Source: Gillisella vitis (GTDB taxonomy: Bacteria > Pseudomonadota > Alphaproteobacteria > Rhizobiales > Rhizobiaceae). Taken from it: DNA of 64,000 nucleotides. Positions 28,169 through 36,774 of the stretch are shown here, one piece after another (position 1 is the first letter of the stretch; each line of letters begins with the position of its first letter). The translations under genes and the position numbers were made by a program. The stretch is taken from positions 682,001 to 746,000 of the forward strand of contig NZ_LMVL02000002.1 in NCBI RefSeq assembly GCF_001541345.2, written 5' to 3'. Below the pieces are notes generated by a model, which ran no database searches, was not told where the DNA came from, and saw nothing but the letters and a program-made list of their open reading frames with translations.

Positions 28169-31100
28169 TCATCCCGCCAGAACCCTTGGAGAAGGGAAGG
28201 TGATTTCCACGAGCGTACCTTCGTTCGGTGTCGATTGAATAGCAAAGCTGGCGCGGTTGGCATCCACCATGGCCTTGGTCAGCGGCAGTCCAAGACCGGT
28301 GCCGTCGCCGCGCAGCCGGGCGCCGCCCGGAGACACTTGCCGGAATGGTTTCATGGCCTGTTCCAGTTCTGCCCGCGTCATGCCGATGCCGGTATCGCGG
28401 ATGCGCAGCGTCACGCTGCCATTCGGCTCGTAATTGGTGGAAACGATGATCTGCCCACCTGAAGGCGTGAACCGGATGGCATTCGACAGGATATTGAGCA
28501 CGATCTGCTTGATCGACCGCATGTCAGCCACAACATTCGGCACCGATTGCGACAGCGCCGTGCGGATGATCACCCGCTGGCCGTTTGCCTGCGGCTGAAC
28601 GATAGCCACGGCTTCCGACACCGTCTCGTTCAAGCCGACCGCGATGAAATCGAGATCCATTTCGCCCGCCTCGATCTTGGAAATATCCAGGAGATCGTTG
28701 ACGATATCCAGCACATGCCGGCCGGAACGGCCGATATCGGCGGCATATTCAGCGTAGCGTCCATGGCCGATCGGCCCGAAGCGCTCATCCGCCATGATAT
28801 CGGCAAAGCCGATAATGGCATTCAGCGGCGTGCGGACTTCATGGCTGACCCGTGCCAGGAAGTCAGTCTTATGGGCATTGGCGGTTTCTGCGGCACGTTT
28901 GGCGCTGCGCAATTCCTCTTCGGTGCGCTTCCACTGGGTAATGTCGCGGATGACAGCGCAAAAACCGTTGGAAGAGGAGAGGCGACCAATGGTCATAAAC
29001 AGCGGAATGAAGCCGCCGGAGGATTCCCGGCCGATCACTTCGCGTCCGTCGTTGAGCACGCTGGCAACGCCGTGGCCAGTGAGCCCGCCCAGATAATCGA
29101 GGATCGCTCTCTGGCTTTCATGGGCAAACAGCGTCACGAACGGCTTACCGCGAATATCGTCTTCGTCATAGTTGAACAGCGCGCTGGCCGCGCCGTTGAC
29201 CGAGCGGATTTCGCCATCGGTGCTGATGGTCACCACGCCGTCGGTTGCCGTTTCCAGGATGGAGCGCAGTTCCTCCACCTCAATGCGCAGGCCGGTATAC
29301 TCCACTGCATCGAGCCGGGTCGGATGGTCCAATCCAGGCTGTGAACCGTCACCGGCATCGGAAATCGGAAGAGGCGTATGGTCTGCAACGGGCATCTCGG
29401 CAGGCTTTGCCGGAGCCTGCGGCACCAGCGCCAGCAGCAAGGCGCTGGCCTCTTCCCAGCGGATCGATTGCAACCGTGCCGAGACTGGCACCAGCGTATC
29501 ATCGGCCCTGACCACGACGAGCCTGCCATCACGACGCGCGTCCGTTCCAGGCTGATCGTCTTGCGGATTGTCGCCTTGCACCACATCGTCACGCTGCAAA
29601 AGCGCGTCCAGCCCGCCTGACTGAGCCAATGCGCCGAGATCGGCATAGCCGGTCAGCGCCAGAAATTCCGGATTGGCATGGATCAGGGTATCACCGCGAT
29701 GCGCGAGCAATGCCACGGGCAGCATGTCCAGCACGTCAGGCGAAAACACCACATCGCGCGGCGGACGTGGCAGGAGAGCGCCAGGTCCGGATGTGACCGG
29801 CAGGATCATCTCGTCCGCAGCGTTTTTTCCATCCTCCGCGTCATCGTTTGTATGGGCGGAAACTTCGTCACCAGCGGAGGCGGCGGGGAATTCGACGACG
29901 GTTTCAGCCGAAAAGTCCTCTTCCTGGTCAGAAACGACGTCAGCCAGATCGTCGCCGTCTTCGGCGCTTGTTGACTCGTCAATTACCTCGTCATCGACCT
30001 CTTCACTGGCCTGCGATGCCGATAGATCGGTGTCTGGATCTGGTTTTGTGTTGTCATTCTCAGGCAGGCTGTCGCGCTCGGCACGTGGCGAAGGCACTGT
30101 TGTATCCGCCGCTTCGGGTGTCGCACCAGCGGCATCGGCATCAGTCCTCTGCTTTTCGGCATCTGCTGAGTCAACAGGGGATGGGTTTTGGTCTTCTAGG
30201 GCGGGTTTGTCGTCACGCCCAGTGTCGTTATGTCTCTTCTTGGACGATAGATCGCGGCTGCCGTCAGCGGATTTTGCACCGAGTGCGTCCAGTCTGCGGG
30301 CAATTTCCTGAAAGGTCGCATGTTCAGCCGGGCTCAAGCCTTCGCGGCCGAAATGGCGAGGCTTGAGTTGAACGATATTTTCCGCCTGGGGAAGGGGGGC
30401 TGGAGCGCTGATGACCAAGGCCGGCACTTCCTCCCGTTCTTCCAACTGTTCTGGCACAGGGATGGTATCAGCGCTTTCGACCTCTGCCGGAGCGGCGGGG
30501 GCATCGCCAGGCATGTCTTGCTGTGGATCGGCTGGCGCCGCTTGCTCGGTCGTGCTGCTCTGCTCAAGCGGGGCACTTAAGGTCAGTCCGACCTTGTCGA
30601 TATCTTCGATGCAATCGGCCAGCCGCACGACGCCAAAGCCCCTGAAGCCATCAAAATCGCGATTGCGGGTATAGGTCGGCAAGGCGGCCAGATCGACCGG
30701 CACTTTCAAGCTGGTGCCTTCAATCGGCCAGTAGATCGTCTTGCCGGACCAGGTATCGCGCTTTTTCAGCAATTCGACGATCTTGCCATCGGGATCGAGA
30801 TTGAACAGGGCAGCAAGATCGGCAAAGGTCTGGCCTTCGATTGCCGCCGACCGCGGGCCGACCGCCTTGGCAAATTCCGGCGAGACTTCACTGAAACAGC
30901 CGAGTGCATCGACCTTCCACACGAACCGCGCCGCCCGCATGGTGGGAGTGAAGGAGAAATCCTGCTGGGTGGTTTCCTCTTGCCGCGCAGCCTGTCCGCT
31001 GGCGGTATCTGGCAATTCGGGCGTTTCTTCCGCAGAATGCGGCGCGGGCTCCGTCTCGCCCTCATCGTCCTGCTCAAAAGCGTCCGCAGAGGATGCGGTT

Positions 31101-32344
31101 GTCTCGGCTTCGCTCTCGTCAGGCTGGTCAGCGGGGTCAGTGATGACCGCGGGCTCTGCGGTTTCCTCCAGCCGGGCATCGTCCTCGGCTTCGACCTCAT
31201 CCTGTCCGACATCGGAATCCGGCAGATCCGTGCTGGTGTGATGATCCTCGGTCAACGTCGCGTCGGACGTGGCAGGCTGTTCCGCTTCAACGGGGCTTTC
31301 CTCAGGAACTGATCGTTCTTCAGGCGCGGGCTCGTCTTCAGGCAGGGGCTCGCCACCAGCATGATCGTCCGGTTGCGGGCTCAACGCATCCGCCTGAGAC
31401 AGATCTTCCGGCTCAGGTTCCAACTCGTGGATACTGCCCAGGGCTTCGACCACATCTTCGAAAGTCTCCGTAGATCTGGTTTCTTCGGACTTGGTTTCCT
31501 CAGGTTTGGCCTCTTCAACCTCGACAGCGATTGTATCTGCGGCTGGAAAAGTCTCGGATGGGGAAGATTCAGCAGCGGCCACGGCGGGCTCTATCGAAAC
31601 CTGCAGTTCGTGGACCTGTGGAGCCGTTACGGAAATCGGGGTGGGCTGCTCCTCAGTAAACCCGTCCGACGCATCCAGCGTTCCCAGCAGGGTTTCCACT
31701 GCAAACAGCAGGAACATCGCGGGGTCGTCGGCAATTCTGCCAAGCGCTGCGGGCAGGTTGCCGCGTGCTGTCGGGATAGGCCGCTTCATCAGGCCGCCGG
31801 GCTGGACTTGCGCCATCTGCACGATGGTTTCGATGGTGCGTGGGGTAATGCCGAGCCGGTCGAAATTGCCGGATGCCCGGATCACCGCGCCCTTGCTGTC
31901 CAGAAGAGCCATATGGGTATCGGGATCTTCGAAGCCGCGCAGCAATGCTTCGCTGCGGGCCGAGGCGGCCCGGTAGCTGACCGGCATGGAAAACAGGATG
32001 ACCACTTCGCCGGGGCGGATCTCCAGCCGTTCCAGCTGGGCTTCGACCGGCACGAGGCGAAAGCCCGAACCAGCCCGTACCACCAACCGGCGCGCTTCGC
32101 CCGTCGTTTTCAATTGCCGTGCCATGGCGGCGATCTGCCGGAAGGTGACATCCTGGCGTGGTGGGCCCTGGTCGAGGAAATCGTAAACCGAGGCCGTTCC
32201 GAAGAAACCAGCCCCGGCGCCATTGGCCCAAAGCACCCGTTCCAGATCCGGCGAAAACAGCGCAAGCGCATCCCCACGCGCAAACTTGGCCCTGACCGCG
32301 CTGTGCACGGCGATATCAATGAAAGGGTATTGGATAGCGGGCAT
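28169..32344 (-). CDS. pdhS1: Large PAS-domain sensor histidine kinase of the PdhS/PleC/DivJ group
   Basis: A 1391-residue histidine kinase, much longer than most. An N-terminal sensory region of about 230 residues is followed by a long acidic Glu/Asp/Pro/Ser-rich stretch (about 235-480), a PAS-like segment, another low-complexity stretch (about 680-860), and two PAS-like domains with ILETATDGVVTISTDGEIRS. The dimerisation and phosphoacceptor helix FLARVSHEVRTPLNAIIGFA has its His near residue 1164. ATP-binding motifs are NAIRFTPSGGQI, DTGIGMTRAEL and GDGTGLGLPLTKAMVD. HEVRTPLNAIIGFA is typical of kinases that act on the DivK response regulator and govern polar growth and division. The symbol is a tentative choice among the PdhS paralogues. 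It has no membrane helices, so it is a soluble or polarly recruited kinase. Confidence 0.85.
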   Translation of the reverse strand: MPAIQYPFIDIAVHSAVRAKFARGDALALFSPDLERVLWANGAGAGFFGTASVYDFLDQGPPRQDVTFRQIAAMARQLKTTGEARRLVVRAGSGFRLVPVEAQLERLEIRPGEVVILFSMPVSYRAASARSEALLRGFEDPDTHMALLDSKGAVIRASGNFDRLGITPRTIETIVQMAQVQPGGLMKRPIPTARGNLPAALGRIADDPAMFLLFAVETLLGTLDASDGFTEEQPTPISVTAPQVHELQVSIEPAVAAAESSPSETFPAADTIAVEVEEAKPEETKSEETRSTETFEDVVEALGSIHELEPEPEDLSQADALSPQPDDHAGGEPLPEDEPAPEERSVPEESPVEAEQPATSDATLTEDHHTSTDLPDSDVGQDEVEAEDDARLEETAEPAVITDPADQPDESEAETTASSADAFEQDDEGETEPAPHSAEETPELPDTASGQAARQEETTQQDFSFTPTMRAARFVWKVDALGCFSEVSPEFAKAVGPRSAAIEGQTFADLAALFNLDPDGKIVELLKKRDTWSGKTIYWPIEGTSLKVPVDLAALPTYTRNRDFDGFRGFGVVRLADCIEDIDKVGLTLSAPLEQSSTTEQAAPADPQQDMPGDAPAAPAEVESADTIPVPEQLEEREEVPALVISAPAPLPQAENIVQLKPRHFGREGLSPAEHATFQEIARRLDALGAKSADGSRDLSSKKRHNDTGRDDKPALEDQNPSPVDSADAEKQRTDADAAGATPEAADTTVPSPRAERDSLPENDNTKPDPDTDLSASQASEEVDDEVIDESTSAEDGDDLADVVSDQEEDFSAETVVEFPAASAGDEVSAHTNDDAEDGKNAADEMILPVTSGPGALLPRPPRDVVFSPDVLDMLPVALLAHRGDTLIHANPEFLALTGYADLGALAQSGGLDALLQRDDVVQGDNPQDDQPGTDARRDGRLVVVRADDTLVPVSARLQSIRWEEASALLLALVPQAPAKPAEMPVADHTPLPISDAGDGSQPGLDHPTRLDAVEYTGLRIEVEELRSILETATDGVVTISTDGEIRSVNGAASALFNYDEDDIRGKPFVTLFAHESQRAILDYLGGLTGHGVASVLNDGREVIGRESSGGFIPLFMTIGRLSSSNGFCAVIRDITQWKRTEEELRSAKRAAETANAHKTDFLARVSHEVRTPLNAIIGFADIMADERFGPIGHGRYAEYAADIGRSGRHVLDIVNDLLDISKIEAGEMDLDFIAVGLNETVSEAVAIVQPQANGQRVIIRTALSQSVPNVVADMRSIKQIVLNILSNAIRFTPSGGQIIVSTNYEPNGSVTLRIRDTGIGMTRAELEQAMKPFRQVSPGGARLRGDGTGLGLPLTKAMVDANRASFAIQSTPNEGTLVEITFPSPRVLAG

Positions 32345-32471
32345 GGTCTACCTGTCGAGCTTTTCGCCGGCACTGTTCTGAATTAACAGATTTTTAATAA
32401 CTTCGCACCCCCTCCGGGTCCAGCGAAGAGCGCCTCTATCGCCAAACAGGGTTAATCTCGACAATTATTTT

Positions 32472-32506
32472 ATTGTGCACTGCAACATAATATTGCAACG
32501 CACAAT
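32472..32506. promoter_or_regulatory. 35-bp imperfect palindrome upstream of the phasin gene, candidate PhaR site
   Basis: ATTGTGC-NN-TGCAA is mirrored by TTGCA-NN-GCACAAT around a seven-base centre. It lies 85-119 bases before the phasin start. PhaR/AniA-type repressors that control phasins bind TGC/GCA-rich dyads, so this is a plausible operator overlapping the promoter. phaR is not in the window. Confidence 0.6.
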
Positions 32507-32590
32507 AAGTCCTGCTATAGAGCCTCTATCGAAAAACACCGGGCTGCAAGCTTAAGGCGACCAGAGACAGCCCCTTCCAAGGAGTTCATC

Positions 32591-33040
32591 ATGGCTACCA
32601 ATTCGAAATCCACCCCTTTCTCCGCTGCTGCTTTCGACCCTGCAAAGATTTCCGACAGCCTGCGCGACTTCACCGAGAAGGGTGCTGCCCAGTCCAAGGA
32701 AGCCTATGCCAAGATGAAGACGGCTGCTGAAGACGCCACCAAGACGGTTGAAGCCACCTTGCAGAGCGCCCAGAGCGGCGGCATGGAACTTGGCCTCAAG
32801 GCTATCGATGCCCTGCGCACCAATGCCGAACTGTCCCTGTCGCACATGGAAGCCCTGATGGGCGTCAAGTCTGTTGCCGAGCTGGTCGAATTGCAGACCG
32901 CCTTCATCCGCAAGCAGGCTGAAGTCACCGTCGAGCAGGCCAAGGCCATGCAGGAAACCGTCAAGAAGGTTGCCGAAACCGTGGCAAAGCCCGGCAAGGA
33001 AGCCGCTGAAAAGGCAATGTCCAGCTTCAAGGTCTCCTGA
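32591..33040 (+). CDS. phaP: Phasin family protein
   Basis: A 149-residue, highly helical, Ala/Lys/Glu-rich protein with the phasin_2 pattern: ISDSLRDFTEKGAAQSKEAY and LGLKAIDALRTNAELSLSHM, then KSVAELVELQTAFIRKQAEV and a C-terminal Ala/Lys helix. Phasins coat polyhydroxybutyrate granules and limit coalescence; related ones may act as chaperones. AAGGAG is seven bases before the ATG. A 35-bp palindrome upstream and a good terminator downstream bracket it as a single-gene unit. Codon use is the strong GC-ending type expected for a highly made protein. Confidence 0.9.
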   Translation: MATNSKSTPFSAAAFDPAKISDSLRDFTEKGAAQSKEAYAKMKTAAEDATKTVEATLQSAQSGGMELGLKAIDALRTNAELSLSHMEALMGVKSVAELVELQTAFIRKQAEVTVEQAKAMQETVKKVAETVAKPGKEAAEKAMSSFKVS

Positions 33041-33070
33041 TCTTTTCGGTCACATATTGATGAAGATGAG

Positions 33071-33095
33071 AGGGTCGGTTCGTCCGGCCCTTTTT
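33071..33095 (+). terminator. Rho-independent terminator after the phasin gene
   Basis: AGGGTCGG pairs with CCGGCCCT (one G-U pair), loop TTCGT, followed by five T. Confidence 0.85.
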
Positions 33096-33205
33096 ATTGC
33101 CGTCGCCGCCAGTGATCTGTAAATAAATGGGGAAGCGCAAAAAGGGGCTTGAAAAATTCTCCCACGCCCCGTATGTGACCCCTCGAAAGCGCTAGCGCTT
33201 GATGT

Positions 33206-33282
33206 GCGGTTGTAGCTCAGTTGGTTAGAGCGCAGGTTTGTGGCACCTGAGGTCGGAGGTTCGAGACCCCCCAACCGTACCA
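33206..33282 (+). tRNA. tRNA-His (GTG anticodon)
   Basis: A 77-base tRNA with encoded CCA. The stems fit without error: acceptor GCGGTTG/CAACCGT (with one G-U), D stem GCTC/GAGC, anticodon stem CAGGT/ACCTG around TTGTGGC, T stem GGAGG/CCCCC around TTCGAGA. The anticodon GTG reads histidine codons. The base before position 1 is T and the discriminator is A, so the usual G-1:C73 pair of tRNA-His is absent, as is known in Alphaproteobacteria. Confidence 0.97.
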
Positions 33283-33345
33283 TTTCTTCCACAATGTTTT
33301 CAGATCATCTGCTCACGGACCGTTAAGTCGGTTTCGGCTGTGACA

Positions 33346-34014
33346 TTACATCTGTCCCGTCACCAGATAATACATCCCCGCAATCACAATCAATCCGCCC
33401 AGCGCCCGCACCACCAGGCCGTTATACAGCCGCCCCAGTCCGTAGCCGATGGCGATGCCGAGGATGTGGATCATGCCGGTAGCGACGACGAAGCCGACGG
33501 TGTAGGCGGCGGGGTCGGTGGCGTTGGGGGCCATTTTGCCATGGGGATAGCCATGGAACAGCGCAAACAGCGCGATGATCGCCAGGGAGGCGAATTCGGG
33601 AGCTCTCCAGTTAGCGGCGATGGCAGCACCCAGTGCCAGTAGCGAGAGTGCAATGCCGCCAGAAATGACCGGATCGGGAATGTCGGCCAACATACCAATC
33701 ACGCCGCCGATGCACATGATCAGCGGGAAGGTGGCGGGCAGGGTCCAGACGGAGCGGCCACCCATCTGCGCGCCCCAGAGACCGACAGCCAGCATGGCCA
33801 GGAAGTGATCGGCGCCCAGCAGTGGATGCTCGAACCCGCTCCCGAAGCCGCCCATCGGGCCACCCAGAACATGGGCAAAGGCTGGCGCGGCATTGCCTGC
33901 AAAGCCCAGCAAGGCGATAGATAGGCGCAAGGGCAATCCGTTGATCGCCCTGAAACGTCTCAGAAAATGCGCTTGGAAATGGCCGGGGATTTTCCTGGGA
34001 TGAAATGGGGTCAT
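33346..34014 (-). CDS. HupE/UreJ-family permease, first copy
   Basis: A 222-residue membrane protein with about six helices after a basic N-terminus. The family motif GFEHPLLGADHFLAMLAVGL occurs at about residues 60-79, and FHGYPHGKMAP gives the second His-rich motif. HupE and UreJ proteins are proposed nickel permeases serving hydrogenase and urease. Neither enzyme lies in this window, so the cargo here is uncertain; nickel or cobalt are the likely ions. It is divergent from a second HupE-like gene at 34307, and the 292 bases between hold both promoters. Confidence 0.88.
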   Translation of the reverse strand: MTPFHPRKIPGHFQAHFLRRFRAINGLPLRLSIALLGFAGNAAPAFAHVLGGPMGGFGSGFEHPLLGADHFLAMLAVGLWGAQMGGRSVWTLPATFPLIMCIGGVIGMLADIPDPVISGGIALSLLALGAAIAANWRAPEFASLAIIALFALFHGYPHGKMAPNATDPAAYTVGFVVATGMIHILGIAIGYGLGRLYNGLVVRALGGLIVIAGMYYLVTGQM

Positions 34015-34306
34015 TATCGCTTTGCCCTTGCCGTTTTCTCAAAGACTTTTTTGGAGGCCTGTTTTTTGGAAGCCCGTTTTTGGAAGATTGCCCTATAGCT
34101 GTAAAATATGGGGTATAAGTGACGGCCAGAGCGCTGACAACGTTCTGCTGTTATCGTCGACGCTTTCTTTCTGGTTTGATCAGGTGCAAACAGATTTCAT
34201 GCATTTCGTGACCACAATTTGGTCGCAGAAACAGTCTGCATAAGGTGGCAGCCAAGCCAGAGCAGGACAGAGACGCAGGGCAGGCATTCAATTCGGGAGA
34301 TCGGAT

Positions 34307-34915
34307 ATGCGGGAAAACTTTAAACGTCAGATCGTCGGGGCCGGGCGGCTTGCCTCTGTCGCACTGATTGTGGCCTTGATGCCGGGCATGGCCGAGGCAC
34401 ATATCGTCCAGGGCGGTGCCGGTGGGTTCCTGCAAGGCTTCGAGCATCCATTGTCGGGTGCCGATCATCTTCTGGCGATGTTTTCCGTCGGTCTATGGGG
34501 CGCGCAACTGGGCGGCCGCAATGTCTGGGCGCTGCCAATCACCTTTCCGCTGATCATGGTGCTGGGTGGCATTCTCGGCATTGCCGGTGTGCCACTGCCG
34601 GCGATTGAAACCGGCATCGCGCTCTCCATCGTCGTGCTGGGCGCAGCGATTGCGCTGGTCTGGCGTCCGCCGGAATGGCTGGCGCTGACGGTCATCGGCC
34701 TGTTTGCCATTTGCCACGGCTATGCCCACGGCGCCGAATTACCCATTGCTGCCGATCCCGCTGATTTTGCCATCGGCTTCGTGATTGCGACCGGGCTGAT
34801 CCATCTGGCTGGTATTGCCGTCGGGCTTGGTGTGTCGCGGGCCTTGGGCGAGCGCATGGTTCGTATTCCCGGCGGCCTGATCGCCATCGGCGGACTTTAT
34901 TTCCTTGTGACCTGA
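34307..34915 (+). CDS. HupE/UreJ-family permease, second copy
   Basis: A 202-residue protein with a signal-like first helix (ASVALIVALMPGMAEA) and five or six more helices. GFEHPLSGADHLLAMFSVGL is at about residues 44-63 and ICHGYAHGAELP near 140. The histidines match those proposed to bind metal. It is a paralogue of the divergent gene at 33346-34014. Its stop overlaps the start of the next gene by one base, so it leads a three-gene unit with a membrane protein and a DUF1007 protein, an arrangement hinting at metal-ion uptake. Confidence 0.9.
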   Translation: MRENFKRQIVGAGRLASVALIVALMPGMAEAHIVQGGAGGFLQGFEHPLSGADHLLAMFSVGLWGAQLGGRNVWALPITFPLIMVLGGILGIAGVPLPAIETGIALSIVVLGAAIALVWRPPEWLALTVIGLFAICHGYAHGAELPIAADPADFAIGFVIATGLIHLAGIAVGLGVSRALGERMVRIPGGLIAIGGLYFLVT

Positions 34916-35706
34916 TGGCAAAGCCGGGCATGCCCCTTGCTGGTCATCTGACTGTGGGTCTAGCCCTTGCAGCCCTGCTTGGGGCAATCGGGATCTGCGC
35001 CTCGGCATTGTGGACCTGGCTTGACCAGGAGACGCTGGATCATTGGCTGCTATCGACCACGTTTACTATTGAACGCTTGCTGCCCTTGCTCGGCACCGGC
35101 TTCATTCTGGGGCAATTGCCGAGACGACGATTGCCGCTGGCTCTACTGGTGCTGGCGGCAGGCTTTGTCGCCGGTTTTGTCTGGCGCGATATGTGGATGC
35201 GGCTTCTGGCGCCTTTGCCCGCAGCGCCCAGCCATTTCTTTCTGGTTGGCCCCTTGGCCTGCCTGTTGGCGGGGGTAATGCTGGTTTTGCCATTGCCGCT
35301 GCGGTTCTGGTCCGGTCTGGCGCTTTTGCCTGTGCTTGGGATCGCTCTCTCACTGGCGATCTCTTTTTCCGATCCAAGCCTGCATGACCGGCTCTATCTG
35401 CCCTTGGCGCTGTCTGCCGCGCTCTGGCTGCTGCTGGTGTCCGGTCTTGTCGCTGGTATCGTCACCGCCGCCTGGACCCGGATTGCCTCGCGGGTTTATG
35501 GCAGTTGGTTGCTTGCCATCGGCATGCTGTATGGCGGGGCCTACATGGCCTCGAAACAGACCACGCTGATACCGCCGCCCTTCGTGGAGCCTCCGGCTGC
35601 CAGCGATGATTTTTCAGGTTTTGAGCCCCTGTTCAAATCCCTGGACCGCTATGGTCCCCAGAGACCGGTATTGGGGCCGGAATCGGGTGAGGGGAGGGTA
35701 CCATGA
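34915..35706 (+). CDS. Integral membrane protein between HupE and DUF1007 genes
   Basis: A 263-residue hydrophobic protein with about seven predicted helices, for example LALAALLGAIGICASALWTW, LPLALLVLAAGFVAGFVW and LALSAALWLLLVSGLVAGIV. The last 45 residues are soluble and Pro-rich. No family recognised. It overlaps hupE by one base upstream and the DUF1007 gene by four bases downstream, so it is surely cotranscribed and translationally coupled. Guilt by association suggests a part in metal import. Confidence 0.75.
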   Translation: MAKPGMPLAGHLTVGLALAALLGAIGICASALWTWLDQETLDHWLLSTTFTIERLLPLLGTGFILGQLPRRRLPLALLVLAAGFVAGFVWRDMWMRLLAPLPAAPSHFFLVGPLACLLAGVMLVLPLPLRFWSGLALLPVLGIALSLAISFSDPSLHDRLYLPLALSAALWLLLVSGLVAGIVTAAWTRIASRVYGSWLLAIGMLYGGAYMASKQTTLIPPPFVEPPAASDDFSGFEPLFKSLDRYGPQRPVLGPESGEGRVP

Positions 35707-36323
35707 GCCGTTTACCACTGGCCTTTCGCCGGAAGACCGCGCTTGCAGCTACGCTGGCGCTCTGTCTGGGGCCTGCTTCTCCCGTGATGGCGCATCCCGA
35801 CATCGCCATCACGCTCAGGGTTCTGTTCGATATGCATCATGGGGTGTTGACGGGGGTCGGCGAAAGCTGGTCCTTCGATGCGGCCTATAGCCGGGTTCTG
35901 CTGGATCGCTATGACCGCGACCGCAACAGCCAGTTTACCGTCGAGGAGGCCTCGGCCCTGCGCGACAAGCTGATTGCCGATCTTGGCCGCAAGCGGTTTT
36001 TCACGGAATTGTCGGTGGATGGCAGGCAGGCGGCGCGGTTGCAGCCGGTGGGCTTTACCGCTGAGATCCATGGGAATGTCGTGACTGTCACCTTTGCTTT
36101 CAGCCTGGCCGGACCGGTGGACCTGCGCGGCAAAAGCCTCGATCTGGAGGTCAAGGACAAGGATTATGTCGCCGCTTTCCGCCTGGCCGAGGCCGATGGG
36201 CTACAGATTCGCGGCGATGGTGGTCAATGCCGGACCAGCCGCGCGCCGAACCCTGCCCATGCTTATTTTGCCGGTCTGGTTGTGCCGGAGCGGATAACCC
36301 TGACCTGCGGTCCTCCCTTATAA
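35703..36323 (+). CDS. DUF1007-family periplasmic protein
   Basis: A 206-residue secreted protein. Residues 1-30 form a Sec signal peptide ending SPVMA-HPDI, with the His at the mature N-terminus usual for this family. An EF-hand-like loop DRYDRDRNSQFTVEEASAL lies at about 62-80, where the Asp residues could bind calcium or another metal. The rest is beta-rich. DUF1007 proteins commonly sit next to nickel/cobalt exporters or importers, and the HupE gene two positions upstream fits this. The biochemical role is not known. Confidence 0.8.
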   Translation: MSRLPLAFRRKTALAATLALCLGPASPVMAHPDIAITLRVLFDMHHGVLTGVGESWSFDAAYSRVLLDRYDRDRNSQFTVEEASALRDKLIADLGRKRFFTELSVDGRQAARLQPVGFTAEIHGNVVTVTFAFSLAGPVDLRGKSLDLEVKDKDYVAAFRLAEADGLQIRGDGGQCRTSRAPNPAHAYFAGLVVPERITLTCGPPL

Positions 36324-36332
36324 ATGACCAGT

Positions 36333-36761
36333 TTACGCAAGCACTGTGGTTACAAATTCCGGGCTGCCGGAAAGGGTGTTGCTGACGGTGCAGATTTCAT
36401 GCTCGGCCTTGTCGGCAATCGCCTTGCGGGTCTGGGCGTCGATCTCGCCCGTAATGGTCAAGGTGATGTCAAAACGCTCGACCCGCGACAGACCTTCCTT
36501 GGCCTTTTCACCCGTCACTTTGGCGGTAATGGCGGTGATCTTGTCCATCACCCCCATCTCGCTGGCGGCCAGGCGGGCGCTGATGGTCAGGCATCCGGCC
36601 AGTGAGGCGTAGAGCAGGTCCAGCGGGTTGAAGCCCGGCTGCGAAGGGCCGGTGACGATGGCCAGTTCGCCCCCCGTTTCCGAGGTGATCTGCGGGAAGC
36701 CGGTGCGACCAATCACGGCAGTGGCGCCCATCTTACGGGTTTTCATTTTGATTTCTGCCAT
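36333..36761 (-). CDS. OsmC family protein
   Basis: A 142-residue OsmC/Ohr-fold protein. PLDLLYASLAGCLTISARLA at about residues 47-66 carries the first conserved Cys, and ICTVSNTLSGSP near the C-terminus the second. Such proteins reduce organic hydroperoxides using the Cys pair, though some YhfA-like members have unknown function, and this one is nearer the YhfA group by its FDITLTITGEIDAQTRKAIA segment. The ATG at 36761 is chosen because the long upstream extension to 37022 overlaps the LysR gene in another frame. It follows the LysR gene by 13 bases on the same strand. Confidence 0.85.
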   Translation of the reverse strand: MAEIKMKTRKMGATAVIGRTGFPQITSETGGELAIVTGPSQPGFNPLDLLYASLAGCLTISARLAASEMGVMDKITAITAKVTGEKAKEGLSRVERFDITLTITGEIDAQTRKAIADKAEHEICTVSNTLSGSPEFVTTVLA

Positions 36762-36774
36762 GTCTTTGCCCTGC

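Noticed and set aside
31361..32386. 341-codon open frame antisense to the PdhS-like kinase
   Set aside because: It overlaps the kinase gene's sensory region completely and has no domain likeness or ribosome site.
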